A stretch of 64,000 bases of DNA from Sambucus nigra (lineage: Eukaryota; Streptophyta; Magnoliopsida; Dipsacales; Adoxaceae), in assembly GCA_949130495.1 (NCBI GenBank), contig CASBWL010000053.1, forward strand, positions 1,054,001-1,118,000. The letters run 5' to 3'. The notes below the pieces were generated by a model. The model worked only from the letters and a program-made list of their open reading frames with translations, was not told the DNA's origin and made no database searches. This document shows, piece after piece, positions 12,501 to 26,616 of the stretch; position 1 is the stretch's first letter, and each line of letters begins with the position of its first letter. The translations under genes and the position numbers were made by a program.

Positions 12501-15101
12501 GACACCCGATTTGAGAATACGGTGATAATTTGCATTTTTCTAGATTTAGGCCTAAAAACATGGTGTTAGAGACTGAAAACTCGAAACAGCCCCCGAACGG
12601 CCCCGTGGGTGGTACCAACACCTCCCACGGGACCAAGGTAACTCGTAGGAATTGAACCCGCAGCCGCGGGTCTCCTGGTTTGAGAGTACTACAGTAATTT
12701 GAGTATTTTTATACTTTGGCTTAAAAATATGACGTTAGAGGGTGAAAAATCGAAAGAACCTTCGAACGTTCCCGTGGGTGGCACCAACACCTCCCACGGG
12801 ACAAATGTAACATGTAGGAAGTGACCCCGTAGCCGCGGGTCTCCCGGTTTGAGAATACGACGGTAATTTATGTACTTGTAGACTTAAGCAAAACATGGAA
12901 TTATAGGGTGAAAACTTGAAACGTCCCCCGAACGATCCCGTGGGTGGCACCAACACCTCCCACAGGACCAAGGTAACTCTTAGGAACTGACCCCACAGCA
13001 GAGGGCCTACCGTTTTGAGAATACGATGGCAATTTTCATTTTTCTAGACTTAAGCTTAAAAACATGGCGTTAGAGGGTGAGAACTAGAAACACCCCCCAA
13101 CAGCCCCGTGGGTCGAACCAACACCTCCCACGGGACCAATGTAACTCGTAGAAACTGACCCCGGAGTCGCGGGACTCCCGGTTTGAGAATACGATGGTAA
13201 TTTGCATATTTCTGTACTTAGGCTTAAAAACAATGCGTTAGAGGGTGAGAACTATAAACAGCCCCCGAACGTCCCCATGGATGGCACCAACACCTCCCAC
13301 GGGACCAATGTAACTCGCAGGAACTGACCCGACAGCCGCGGGTCTCCCGATTTCAGAGTACGACGGTAATTTGCAAAATTTCTAGATATATGCAAAACAT
13401 GGCGTTAGAGGGCGAAAACTCGAAACAGCCTCCAAACGGCCCCGTTGGTGGGACCAACACCCTCCATGGGACCAATTTAACTTGTAGGAACTGACCCCGT
13501 TGCCGCGGGACTACCGGTTTGAGAGTAAGATGGTAATTTGCATATTTTTAGACTTAGGTGTAAAAACATGGCGTTAGAGGATGAGAACTCGAAACTGCCC
13601 ACTAAAGGCCCCGTGGGTGGCACCAAAACCTCCCACAGGGCCAATGTAACTCGTAGGAACTGACCTCGCAGCCGCGGGACTCCCAGTTTGAGAATACGGC
13701 AGTAATTAGCATATTTCTTGACTTAGGCTTAAAAACATGGCGTTAGAGGGTGAAAACTCGAAACAACTCCCTAACGGCTCCGTGGGTGGCACCAACACCT
13801 CCCACGGGACCAACGTAACTCGTAGGAACTGATCCCGCAACCGCGGGACTCCCAATTTGAGAATACGACAGTAATTTGCATATTTGTAGACTTGGGCTTA
13901 AAAACATTTCGTTTAAGAATGAAAACTCGAAACAACCCCCGAAAGGCCTCTTGGGTGGCACCAAAACCTCCGGAGGGACCAATGTAACTCGTAGGAACTG
14001 ACCCCTAAGCCGCGGGACTCCCGATTTGAGAATTCGACGGTAATTTGTATAATTCTTGACTTAGGCTTAAAAACATTGCTATTGAGGGTGAAAACTCAAA
14101 ACAACCCCCGAAAGACCCCGTGGGTGGCACCAACACCTCCGACGGGACCAATGTCACTCATGGGAATTGACATCGCAGCCGCGGGACTCCCGATTTGATA
14201 ATACGGCGTTAATTTGCATATTTTTAGTCTTAGGTTTAAAAACATGGTGTTAGAGGGTGAAAACTCGAAACAGCCCCCGAACGTCCCCGTGGGTGGCACC
14301 AACACCTCCCACGGGACCAATGTAACTCGTAGGAACTGACCCCGCAGCCGCGGGACTCCCAGTTAGAGAATACGACGGTAATTTGCATATTTTTTGACTT
14401 AGGCTTAAAAACAAAGCGTTAGAGGGTGAGAGCTATGAACAGCCCCTGAACATCCCCGTGGGTGGCACCAACACCTCCGACTGGACCAATGTAACTCGTA
14501 GGAACTGACCCCGCAGTCGCGGGACACCCGGTCACAGAATACGATGATAATTTGCATATTTCTAGACTTCATCTTAAAAACAAGGCGTTAGAGGGTGAGA
14601 ACTAGAAATAGCTCCCTAACGTCCCCACGGGTGGCACCAACACCTCCCACAGGACTAATGTAACTCGTAGGAACTGACCCCGGAGTCGCGGTTCTCCCGG
14701 TTTGAGAGTACGACTATAATTTGCATATTTCTAGACTTAGGCTTAAAAACATGGCGTTAGAATATGAGAACTAGAAATAGCCCCCGAACGGCCCCGTGGG
14801 TGGCACCAAGACCTCCCACGGGACCAATGTAACTCGTAGGAACTGACCCCGAAGTCGCGGGACTCCCGGTTTGAGAATACGATGGTAATTTTCATATTTC
14901 TAGACTTAGGCTTAAAAACAAGGCGTTATAGGGTGAGAACTATAAACTGCCCCCGAACGTCCCCATGGATTGCACCAACACCTCCCACGGGACCAATGTA
15001 ACTCGCAGGAACTGACCCGACAGCCGCGGGTCTCCCGATTTCAGAGTACGAAGGTAATTTCCAGATTTTTAGATATATGCAAAACGTGGCGTTAGAGGGC
15101 A
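9545..15101 (+). repeat. Region C: 33-monomer unit, near-identical copy 1 (5,557 bp)
   Basis: Sequence from about 9,545 is repeated 5,557 bp downstream with only around 15-20 substitutions noticed by eye and no length change. Examples are 9,890 (A to G), 11,294 (A to G), 12,898 (A to C) and 13,512 (A to C). The unit has two GATATATG short monomers in its cycle (13,385 and 15,072) and two CTTAAGCAAAAC short monomers at 12,041 and 12,882, 841 bp apart. The left edge is sharp: upstream of 9,545 the match falls at once to the diverged level. Confidence 0.9.
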
Positions 15102-18100
15102 AAAACTCGAAACAGCCTCCAAACGGTCCCGTTGGTGGGACCAACACCCCCCACGGGACCAATGTAACTCGTAGGAACTGACCCCGTAGCCCCGGGAGTC
15201 CTGGTTTGAGAATACGATTTTAATTTACATATTTTTAAACTTAGGCTTAAAAACATTGCGTTAGAGGGTGAAAACTCGAAACGGCCATCAACGGCCCCGT
15301 GGGTGGCACCAACACATCCCATGGGACCAATGTAACTCGTAGGAACTAACCCCGCAGCCCCGCGACTTCCGGTTTGAGAATACGATGATAATTTGCATAT
15401 TTCTAGACTTTGGTTTAAAAACATGGCGTTAGAGGGTCAAAACTCGGAAAATCCATCTAACGATCCCGTGGGTGGGACCAACACCTCCCACGGGACCAAG
15501 GTAACTCGTAGGAACTGACCCCGCAGCCACGGGACTCGGGGTTTGAGAGTACGATGATAATTTGCATTTTTTAGAGTTAGGATTAAAAGCATGGCGTTAG
15601 AGGGTGAGAACTAGAAATAGCCCCCGAACTTCCCCGTGGGTGGCACCAACACCTCCCATGGGACTAATGTAACTCGTAGGAACTGACCCCACAGTCGTGG
15701 GACTCCCGGTTTGAGAATACGATGGTAATTTGCATATTTCTAGACTTAGGCTTAAAAATAAGGCGTTAGAGGGTGAAAACTCGAAACAGCCCCCGAACGG
15801 CCCCGTTGGTGGCACCAACACCTCCCATGGGACCAATGTAACTCGCAGGAACTGACCCCGCAGCCGTGGGACTCCCGGTTTGAGAATGTGACGTCAATTT
15901 AAATATTTCTTGACTTAGGTTTAAAAACATTGCGTTTGAGGGTGAAAACTCAAAACAACCCCCGAAAGGCCCCGTGGGTGGCACCAACTCCTCCCACAGG
16001 ACCAATGTAACTCGTAGGAACTGACCCTGCAGTCGCGGGACTACCGGTTTGGGAATACGATGATAATTTGCATATTTCTAGACTTAGGCTTAAAAACATG
16101 GTGTTAGAGGGTGAAAACTCAAAACAGCCCTCGAACGGCCCCGTGGGTGGCACCAACACCTCCCACGGGACAAATATAACTTGTAGGAACTGACCCCGCA
16201 GCCGCGGGTCTCCCGGTTTGAGAATACGATGGTTATTTACGTATTTATAGGCTTAAACAAAACATGGCATTAGAGGGTGAAAACTTGAAACAGCCCCCGA
16301 AAGGTCCCGTGGCTGGCACCAACACCTCCCACGGGACCAATGTAACTCGTAGGAACTGACCCCACAGTTGCGGGACTCCCGATTTGAGAATTTGAAGGTA
16401 ATTTGTATAATTCTTGACTTAGGCTTAAAAACATGGCGTTAGAGGGTGAAAACTAGAAACATCCACCGAACGACCCCGTGGGTGGCACCAACACCTCCCA
16501 TGGGTCAAAGGTATGTCGTAGAAACTGACCCTGCAGCCGCGGGACACCCAGTTTGAGAATACGATGGTAATTTGCATATTTCTAGACACAGGATTAAAAT
16601 ACTGGCGTTAGAGGGTGAAAACTAGAAACAACCACCGAACGTACACGTGGGTGGCACCAACACCTCCCACAGACAAATGTAACTCGTAGGAACAGACCCC
16701 GCAACCGCAGGACTCCCGATTTGAGAATACAATGGTAATTTGCATATTTTTAGACTTAGGCCTAAAAACATAGCATTAGAGGGTGAAAACTCGAAACAAC
16801 CCTCTAAAGTCCCCGTGGGTGGCACCAACACCTCCCACGGACCAATGTAACTCGGAGGAACTGACCCCGCAGTCGCGGGACTCCCGGTCACCGAATGCGA
16901 TGATAATTTGCATACTTCTAGACTTAGGCCTAAAAACATGGCGTTAGAGGGTGAGAACTAGAAAGAGACCCCGAACATCCCCGTGGGTGGCACCAACACC
17001 TCCCAGGCAACCAATTGAACTCGTAGGAACTGACCTCGCAGCCGCGGGACTCCCAATTTGAGAATATGACAATAATTTGCATATTTCTAGACTTAGGCTT
17101 AAAAACATGGCGTTAGAAGGTGACAACTCGAAATAGCCCTATAACGACCCCGTGGGTGGCACCAACACCTCTCACGGGACCAAGGTAAGTCGTAGGAACT
17201 GACCACGCAGCCCCGGGACTCACAATTTGAGAGTACGATGATAATTTGCATATTTCTAGATTTAGGCCTAAAAATAAGGTGTTAGAGGGTGAAAACTCGA
17301 AAAAGCCCCTGAACGGCCCCGTGGGTGGCACCAACACCTCCCACGGGACCAAGGTAAGTCGTAGGAACTAAACCCGCAGCCACGGGTCTCCTGGTTTGAG
17401 AGTACTACAGTAATTTGAGTATTCCTAGACTTAGGATTAAAAATATGACGTTAGAGGGTGAAAACTCGAAACATCCCTCGAACGGCCCAATGGATGGAAC
17501 CAACACCTCCCCCGGGACAAATGTAACTTTTAGGAAGTGACCTCTCAGCCACGGGTCTCTCGGTTTGAGAATACGACTGTAATTTATGTACTTCTAGACT
17601 TAAGCAAAACATGGCATTAGAGGGTAAAACTTAAAACATCCCCTGAACGGTCCCGTGGGTGGCACCAACACGTCCCACAGGACCAAGGTAACTCTTAGGA
17701 ACTGACCCCGCAGCAGAGGGCCTCTCGGTTTGAGAATACGATGGTAATTTTCATATTTCTAGACTTTGGCTTAAAAACATGGCGTTAGAGAGTGAGAACT
17801 AGAAACAGCCACCGTACATCCTCGTGGGTGGCACCAACACCTCCCACGGGACCAATGTAACTCGTAGGAACTGACCCCACATTTACGGGACTCCTGATTT
17901 GAGAATTCGACAGTAATTGGTATAATTCTTGACTTAGGCTTAAAAACATGGCGTTAGAGGGGGAAAACTCGAAACAACACCCAAACGGCCCCGGGGGTTG
18001 CACCAACACCTCCCACGGGACAAAGGTAACTCGTATGAACTGACCCCGCAGCCGCGGGACACCCGATTTGAGAATACGGTGATAATTTGCATTTTTCTAG

Positions 18101-20755
18101 ATTTAGGCCTAAAAACATGGTGTTAGAGACTGAAAACTCGAAACAGCCCCCGAACGGCCCCGTGGGTGGTACCAACACCTCCCACGGGACCAAGGTAACT
18201 CGTAGGAATTGAACCCGCAGCCGCGGGTCTCCTGGTTTGAGAGTACTACAGTAATTTGAGTATTTTTATACTTTGGCTTAAAAACATAACGTTAGAGGGT
18301 GAAAAATCGAAAGAACCTTCGAACGTTCCCGTGGGTGGCACCAACACCTCCCACGGGACAAATGTAACATGTAGGAAGTGACCCCGTAGCCGCGGGTCTC
18401 CCGGTTTGAGAATACGACGGTAATTTATGTACTTGTAGACTTAAGCAAAACATGGCATTATAGGGTGAAAACTTGAAACGTCCCCCGAACGATCCCGTGG
18501 GTGGCACCAACACCTCCCACAGGACCAAGGTAACTCTTAGGAACTGACCCCACAGCAGAGGGCCTACCGTTTTGAGAATACGATGGCAATTTTCATTTTT
18601 CTAGACTTAAGCTTAAAAACATGGCGTTAGAGGGTGAGAACTAGAAACACCCCCCAACAGCCCCGTGGGTCGAACCAACACCTCCCACGGGACCAATGTA
18701 ACTCGTAGAAACTGACCCCGGAGTCGCGGGACTCCCGGTTTGAGAATACGATGGTAATTTGCATATTTCTGTACTTAGGCTTAAAAACAATGCGTTAGAG
18801 GGTGAGAACTATAAACAGCCCCCGAACGTCCCCATGGATGGCACCAACACCTCCCACGGGACCAATGTAACTCGCAGGAACTGACCCGACAGCCGCGGGT
18901 CTCCCGATTTCAGAGTACGACGGTAATTTGCAAAATTTCTAGATATATGCAAAACATGGCGTTAGAGGGCGAAAACTCGAAACAGCCTCCAAACGGCCCC
19001 GTTGGTGGGACCAACACCCTCCATGGGACCAATTTAACTTGTAGGAACTGACCCCGTTGCCGCGGGACTCCCGGTTTGTGAGTAAGATGGTAATTTGCAT
19101 ATTTTTAGACTTAGGTGTAAAAACATGGCGTTAGAGGATGAGAACTCGAAACTGCCCACTAAAGGCCCCGTGGGTGGCACCAAAACCTCCCACAGGGCCA
19201 ATGTAACTCGTAGGAACTGACCTCGCAGCCGCGGGACTCCCAGTTTGAGAATACGGCAGTAATTAGCATATTTCTTGACTTAGGCTTAAAAACATGGCGT
19301 TAGAGGGTGAAAACTCGAAACAACTCCCTAACGGCCCCGTGGGTGGCACCAACACCTCCCACGGGACCAACGTAACTCGTAGGAACTGATCCCGCAGCCG
19401 TGGGACTCCCAATTTGAGAATACGACAGTAATTTGCATATTTGTAGACTTGGGCTTAAAAACATTTCGTTTAAGAATGAAAACTCGAAACAACCCCCGAA
19501 AGGCCTCTTGGGTGGCACCAAAACCTCCGGAGGGACCAATGTAACTCGTAGGAACTGACCCCTAAGCCGCGGGACTCCCGATTTGAGAATTCGACGGTAA
19601 TTTGTATAATTCTTGACTTAGGCTTAAAAACATTGCTATTGAGGGTGAAAACTCAAAACAACCCCTGAAAGACCCCGTGGGTGGCACCAACACCTCCGAC
19701 GGGACCAATGTCACTCATGGGAATTGACATCGCAGCCGCAGGACTCCCGATTTGATAATACGGCGTTAATTTGCATATTTTTAGTCTTAGGTTTAAAAAC
19801 ATGGTGTTAGAGGGTGAAAACTCGAAACAGCCCCCGAACGTCCCCGTGGGTGGCACCAACACCTCCCACGGGACCAATGTAACTCGTAGGAACTGACCCC
19901 GCAGCCGCGGGACTCCCAGTTAGAGAATACGACGGTAATTTGCATATTTTTTGACTTAGGCTTAAAAACAAAGCGTTAGAGGGTGAGAGCTATGAACAGC
20001 CCCTGAACATCCCCGTGGGTGGCACCAACACCTCCGACTGGACCAATGTAACTCGTAGGAACTGACCCCGCAGTCGCGGGACTCCCGGTCACAGAATACG
20101 ATGATAATTTGCATATTTCTAGACTTCATCTTAAAAACAAGGCGTTAGAGGGTGAGAACTAGAAATAGCTCCCTAACGTCCCCACGGGTGGCACCAACAC
20201 CTCCCACAGGACTAATGTAACTCGTAGGAACTGACCCCGGAGTCGCGGTTCTCCCGGTTTGAGAGTACGACTATAATTTGCATATTTCTAGACTTAGGCT
20301 TAAAAACATGGCGTTAGAATATGAGAACTAGAAATAGCCCCCGAACGGCCCCGTGGGTGGCACCAAGACCTCCCACGGGACCAATGTAACTCGTAGGAAC
20401 TGACCCCGAAGTCGCGGGACTCCCGGTTTGAGAATACGATGGTAATTTTCATATTTCTAGACTTAGGCTTAAAAACAAGGCGTTATAGGGTGAGAACTAT
20501 AAACTGCCCCCGAACGTCCCCATGGATTGCACCAACACCTCCCACGGGACCAATGTAACTCGCAGGAACTGACCCGACAGCCGCGGGTCTCCCGATTTCA
20601 GAGTACGAAGGTAATTTCCAGATTTTTAGATATATGCAAAACGTGGCGTTAGAGGGCAAAAACTCGAAACAGCCTCCAAACGGTCCCGTTGGTGGGACCA
20701 ACACCCCCCACGGGACCAATGTAACTCGTAGGAACTGACCCCGTAGCCCCGGGAA
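15102..20755 (+). repeat. Region C: 33-monomer unit, near-identical copy 2
   Basis: This copy matches 9,545-15,198 at a constant shift of 5,557 bp, so the homogenised tract runs about 97 bp past one full unit before divergence starts near 20,755. Landmark short monomers lie at 17,598, 18,439, 18,942 and 20,629, each 5,557 bp after its partner. Such similarity over 5.5 kb, next to copies that are far more diverged, indicates a recent tandem duplication or local conversion. An assembly duplication cannot be excluded from sequence alone. Confidence 0.9.
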
Positions 20756-23700
20756 TCCTGGTTTGAGAATATGATGATAATTTGCATATTTTTAAACTTA
20801 GGCTTAAAAACATTGCGTTAGAGGGTGAAAACTCGAAACGGCCATCAACGGCCCCGTGGGTGGCACCAACACGTCCCAGGGGACCAATGTAACTCGTAGG
20901 AACTAACCCCGCAGTCGCGGGGACTTCCGGTTTGAGAATACGATGATAATTTACATATTTCTAGACTTAGGTTTAAAAACATGGCGTTAGAGGGTGAAAA
21001 CTCGGAAAATCCATCTAACGAACCCGTGGGTGGCACCAACACCTCCCACGGGACCAAGGTAACTCGTAAGAACTGACCCCGTAGCCACGGGACTCCCGGT
21101 TTGAGAGTACGATGATAATTTGCATATTTTTAGATTTAGGATTAAAAACATGGCGTTAGAGGGTGTGAACTAGAAATAGCCCTCGAACATCCCCGTGGGT
21201 GGCACCAACACCTCCCACGGGACTAATGTAACTTGTAGGAACTAACCCCGTAGTCGCGGGACTCCCGGTTTGAGAATACGAAGGTAATTTGCATATTTCT
21301 AGACTTAGGCTTAAAAACAAGGCGTTAGAGGGTGAAAACTTGAAACATCCCTCGAACGGTCCCGTTGGTGGCACCAACACCTCCCATGGGACCAATGTAA
21401 CTCACAGGAACAGACCCCGCAGCCGCGGGACTCCCGGTTTGAGAATGTGATGTTAATTTACATATTTCTTGACTTAGGCTTAAAAACATTGCGTTTGAGG
21501 GTGAAAACTCAAAACAACCCCAGAAAGACCCCGTGGGTGGCACCAACTCCTCTCACCGGACCAATGTAACTCGTAGGAACTGACCCTGCAGCCCGGGGAC
21601 TACCGGTTTGAGAATACGATGATAATTTGCATATTTCTAGACTTAGTCTTAAAAACATGGTGTTAGAGGGTGAAAACTCGAAACAGCCCCCGAACGGCCC
21701 CGTGGGTGGCACCACCACCTCCAGCAGGACCAAGGTAACTCTTAGAAACAGACCCCACTGCCGCAGATCTCTTGGTTTGAGAGTACTACAGTAATTGAGT
21801 ATTTCTTGACTTAGGCTCAAAAATATGACGTTAGAGGGTGAAAACTCAAAATAGCCCTCGAACGGCCCCGTGGGTGGCACCAACACCTCCCACGGGACAA
21901 ATGTAACTTGTAGGAACTGACCCCGCAGCCGCCGGTCTCCCGGTTTGAGAATACGATGGTAATTTACGTATTTATAGGCTTAAACAAAACATGGAATTAG
22001 AGGGTGAAAACTTGAAACAACCCCCGAAAGGTCCCGTGGGTGGCACCAACACCTCCCACGGGACCAAGGTAACTCTTAGGAACTGACCCCGCAGCAGAGG
22101 GACTCCCGGTTTGAGAATATGATGGTAATTTTCATATTTCGAGAGTTAGGCTTAAAAACATGGCGTTAGAGTGTGATAACTAGAAACAGCCACCGTACGT
22201 CCCCGTGGGTGGCACCAACACCTCCCACGGGACCAATGTAACTCGTAGGAACTGACCCGATAGTTGCGGGACTCCCGATTTGAGAATTTGATGGTAATTT
22301 GTATAATTCTTGACTTAGGCTTAAAAACATGGCGTTAGAGGTTGAAAACTAGAAACAGCCACCGAACGGCCCCAACGGTGGCACCAACACCTCCCATGGG
22401 ACAAAGGTAAGTCGTAGAAACTGACCCTGCAGCCGCGGGACACCCAGTTTGCGAATACGATGGTAATTTGCATATTTCTAGACACAGGCTTAAAAACATA
22501 GCGTTAGAGGGTGAAAACTCGAAACAGCCGCCGAACGTACCCGTGGGTGGCACCAACACCTCCCACGGACCAATGTAACTCGTAGGAACAGACCCCGCAG
22601 GCGCAGGACTCCCGATTTGATAATACAATGCTAATTTGCATATTTTTAGACTTAGGCCTAAAAACATGGCGTTAGAGGGCGAAAATTCGAAACAACCCTC
22701 TAACGTCCCCGAGGGTGGCACCAACACCTCCCACGGACCAATGTAACTCGGAGGAACTCACCCCACAGTCGCGGGACTCTTGGTCACCGAATACGATGAT
22801 AATTTGCATACTTCTAGACTTACGCCTAAAAACATGGCGTTAGAGGGTGAGAACTTGAAAGAGACCCCGAACGTCCCCATGGGTGGCACCAACACCTCCC
22901 AGGCAACCATTGTAACTCGTAGGAAGTGACCTCGCAGCTGCGGGACTCCCAGTTTGAGAATATGACAATAATTTGCATATTTCTAGACTTAGGCTTAAAA
23001 ACATGGTGTTAGAAGGTGAGAACTCGAAACAGCCATATAACGACCCCGTGGGTGGCACTAACACCTCCCACGGGACCAAGGTAAGTCGTAGGAACTGACC
23101 CCGCAGCCGCGGGACTCTCGGTTTGAGAGTACGATGATAATTTGAATATTTCTAGATTTAGGCCTAAAAACATGGTGTTAGAGGGTGAAAACCCGAAACA
23201 GCCCTCGAACGGCCCCTTGGGTGGCAACAACACCTTCCACGGGACCAGGGTAAGTCGTAGGATCTAAACTTGCAGCCGCGGGTCTCCTGGCTTGAGAGTA
23301 CTACAGTAAATTGAGTATTTCTAGACTTAGGCTTAAAAATATGACAATAGAGGGTGAAAACTCGAAACAGCCTTCGAACGGTCCCATGGGTGGCACCAAC
23401 ACGGGACAAATGTAACTTGTAGTAACTGACCCCACAGCCGCTGGTCTCCAGGTTTGAGAATACGACGGTAATTTACGTACTTTTACACTTAAGGAAAACA
23501 TGGCATTAGAGGGTGAAAACTTGAAACGTCCCCTGAACGGTCCCGTGGGTGGCACCCACACCTCCCACAGGACCAAGGTAACTCTTAGGAACTGATCCCG
23601 CAGCAGAGGGCCTCCCGGTTTGAGAATACGATGGTAATTTTCATATTTCTAGACTTAGGCTTAAAAACATGGCGTTAGAGGGTGAGAACTAGAAATAGCC

Positions 23701-24600
23701 ACCGTACGTCCTCGTGGGTGGAACCAACACCTCCCACGAGACCAATGTAACTCGTAGGAACTGACCCCACATTTGCGGGACTCCTGATTTAAGAATTCGA
23801 CAGTAATTTGTACAATTCTTGACTTAGGGTTAAAAACATGGCGTTAGAGGGTGAAAACTCGAAACAACACCCGAACGGCCCCGGGGGTTGCACTAACACC
23901 TCCCACGGGACAAAGGTAACTCCTATGAACTGACACCGCAGCCCCGGGACACCCGATTTGATAATACGGTGATAATTTTCATTTTTCTAGATTTAGGCCA
24001 AAAAACATGGTGTTAGAGACTGAAAACTCAAAACAACCCCCGAACGGCCCCATGGGTGGCACCAACACCTCCCACGGGACCAAGGTAACTCGTAGGAACT
24101 GAACCCACAGCCGTGGGTCTCCTGGTTTGAGAGTACTACAGTAATTTGATTATTTTTAGACTTAGGCTTAAAAATATGACGTTAGAGGGTGAAAACTCGA
24201 AACAACCTTCGAACGTTCTCGTGGGTGGCACCAACACCTCCCACGGGGCAAATGTAACTTGTAGGAAGTGACCCCGTAGCCGCGGGTCTGTCGGTTTGAG
24301 AATACGACGGTAATTTATGTACTTCTAGACTTAAGCAAAACGTGGCATTAGAGGGTGAAAACTTGAAACGTCCCCCGAACGGTCCCGTGGGTGGCACCAA
24401 CACCTCCCACAGGACCAAGGTAACTCTTAGGAACTGACCCCGCAGCAGAGGGCCTCCCGTTTTGAGAATACGATGGTAATTTTCATATTTCTAGACTTAG
24501 ACTTAAAAACATGGCATTAGAGGGTGAGAACTAGAAACCGCCACCGTACGTCCTCGTGGGTGGCACCAACACCTCCCACGGGACCAATGTAACTCGGAGG
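20756..24600 (+). repeat. Region C: diverged, rearranged third copy of the 33-mer unit
   Basis: The match to copy 2 continues at a shift of 5,557-5,559 bp (20,845; 21,156; 21,325) but with many substitutions. By 22.7 kb the shift has become about 5,890 bp, kept at 23,009 and 24,182, so about two monomers were gained between 21.6 and 22.7 kb. The right end overlaps the start of the 3,367-bp HOR of region D, which appears to have been amplified from this copy. Boundaries are approximate. Confidence 0.7.
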
Positions 24601-26616
24601 AACTGACCCCATAGTTGCGGGACTCCCGATTTGATAATTTGATGGTAATTTGTATAATTCTTGACTTAGGCTTAAAAACATGGCGTTAGAGGGTGAAAAC
24701 TACAAACATCCCCCGAACGGCCCCATGGTTGGCACCAACACCTCTCATGGGACAATGGTAAGTCGTAGAAACAGACCGAGCAGCCGCGGGAAACCTAGTT
24801 TGCGATTACGATGGTAATTTTCATATTTCTAGACACGGGCTTAAAAACATGGCGTTAGAGGGTGAAAACTCGAAACAACCCCCGAACGTACCCGTGGGTG
24901 GCACTAACACCTCCCACGGACCAATGTAAATCGTAGGAACAGACCCCGCAGCCGTAGGACTCCCGATTTGAGAATACAATGGTAATTTTCATATTTTTAG
25001 ACTTAGGCCTAAAAACATGGCGTTAGAGGGTGAAAACTCGAAACAACCCTCTAATGTCCCCGTGGGTGGCACCAACACCTCCCACGGACCAATGTAACTC
25101 GGAGGAACTGACCCCGCAGTCGCGGGACTCCCGATCACCGAATACGATGATAATTTGCATACTTCTAGACTTAGGCCTAAAAACATGGCGTTAGAGGGTG
25201 AGAACTAGAAAGAGACCCGGAACGTCCCCGTGGGTGGCACCAACACTTCCCAGGCAACCTTTGTAATTCGTAGGAACTGACCTCGCAGCTGCGGGACTCC
25301 CAGTTTGAGAATATGACAATAATTTGCATATTTCTAGACTTAGACTTAAAAAGATGGCGTTAGAAGGTGAGAACTCGAAACAGCCCTATAATGACCCCGT
25401 GGGTGGCACCAACACCTCCCACGGGACCAAGGTAAGTCGTAGGAACTGACCCCACAGTCGCGGGACTCTCGGCTTGAGAGTACGATGATAATTTGCATAT
25501 TTCTAGATTTAAGCCTAAAAACATGGTGTTAGAGGGTGAAAACTCGAAACAGCCCCCGAACGGCCCCGTGGGTGGCACCAACACCTCCCACGGGACCAAG
25601 GTAACTCGTAGGAACTAAACCCACAGCCGCGGGTCTCCTGGTTTGAGAGTACTACAGTAATTTGAGTATTTCTAGACTTAGGATTAAAAATATGACGTTA
25701 GAGGGTGAAAACTCGAAACAGCCTTCGAACGGTCCCGTGGGTGGCACCAACACCTCCCACGGGATGAATGTAACTTGTAATAACTGACCCCACAACCGCG
25801 GGTCTCTCGGTTTGAGAATACGACAGTAATTTACATACTTCTACACTTAAGCAAAACATGGCATTAGAGGGTGAAAACTTGAAACGTCCCCTGAACGTTC
25901 TCGTGGGTAGCACCAACACCTCCCACAGGACCAAGGTAACTCTTAGGAAATGACCCCGCAGCAGAGGGCCTCCCATTTTGAGAATACGATGGTAATTTTC
26001 ATATTTCTAGAATTAGGCTGAAAAACATGGCGTTTGAGGGTAAGAACTAGAAACAGCCACCGTACGTCCTCGTGGGTGGCACCAACACCTCCCACGGGAC
26101 CAATGTAACTCGGAGGAACTGAACCCACAGTGGCGGGACTCCCGATTTGAGAATTCGACGGTAATTTGTATAATTCTTGACATAGGCTTAAAAACATGGC
26201 GTTAGAGGGTGAAAACTAGAAACAGCACCCGAACGGCCCCGTGGGTGGGACCAACACCTCCCATGGGACAAAGGTAAGTCGTAGAAACTGACCCTGCAGC
26301 CGCGGGACACCCAGTTTGAGAATACGATGGTAATTTGCATATTTCTAGACACGGGCTTAAAAACGTGGCGTTAGAGGGTGAAAACTCAAAACAGCTCCCG
26401 AACGTACCCGTCGGTGGCACCAACACCTCCCACGGACCAATGTAACTCGTAGGAAGAGACCCGGGAGCCGCAGGACTCCCGGTTTGAGAATATGACAATA
26501 ATTTGCATATTTCTAGACTTAGGCTTAAAAACATTGCCTTAGAAGGTGAGAACTCGAAACAACCCTATAACGACCCCGTGGGTGGCACCAACAGCTCCCA
26601 CGGGACCAAGGTAAGT
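23250..26616 (+). repeat. Region D: 20-monomer HOR, copy 1 (3,367 bp)
   Basis: Short-monomer landmarks at 23,487 and 24,329 recur at 26,854 and 27,696, exactly 3,367 bp later, and monomers at 24,989 and 25,360 recur at 28,355 and 28,726. Internal landmark spacings are 5 monomers (842 bp), 9 monomers (1,516 bp) and 6 monomers (1,009 bp). The copy carries a 7-bp deletion in the dyad spacer near 23,400. Outer limits are approximate. Confidence 0.75.
23394..23408 (+). other. 7-bp deletion in the spacer and right arm of the large dyad
   Basis: The site reads GCACCAACACGGGAC, lacking seven bases of the usual spacer and right arm between repeated CAC motifs. The inverted repeat is destroyed in this monomer. 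Confidence 0.8.

Noticed and set aside
9545..20755. Reading the 5,557-bp duplication as a transposon or segment with its own genes.
   Set aside because: The unit is made only of satellite monomers, with no terminal repeats, target-site duplication or coding sequence.
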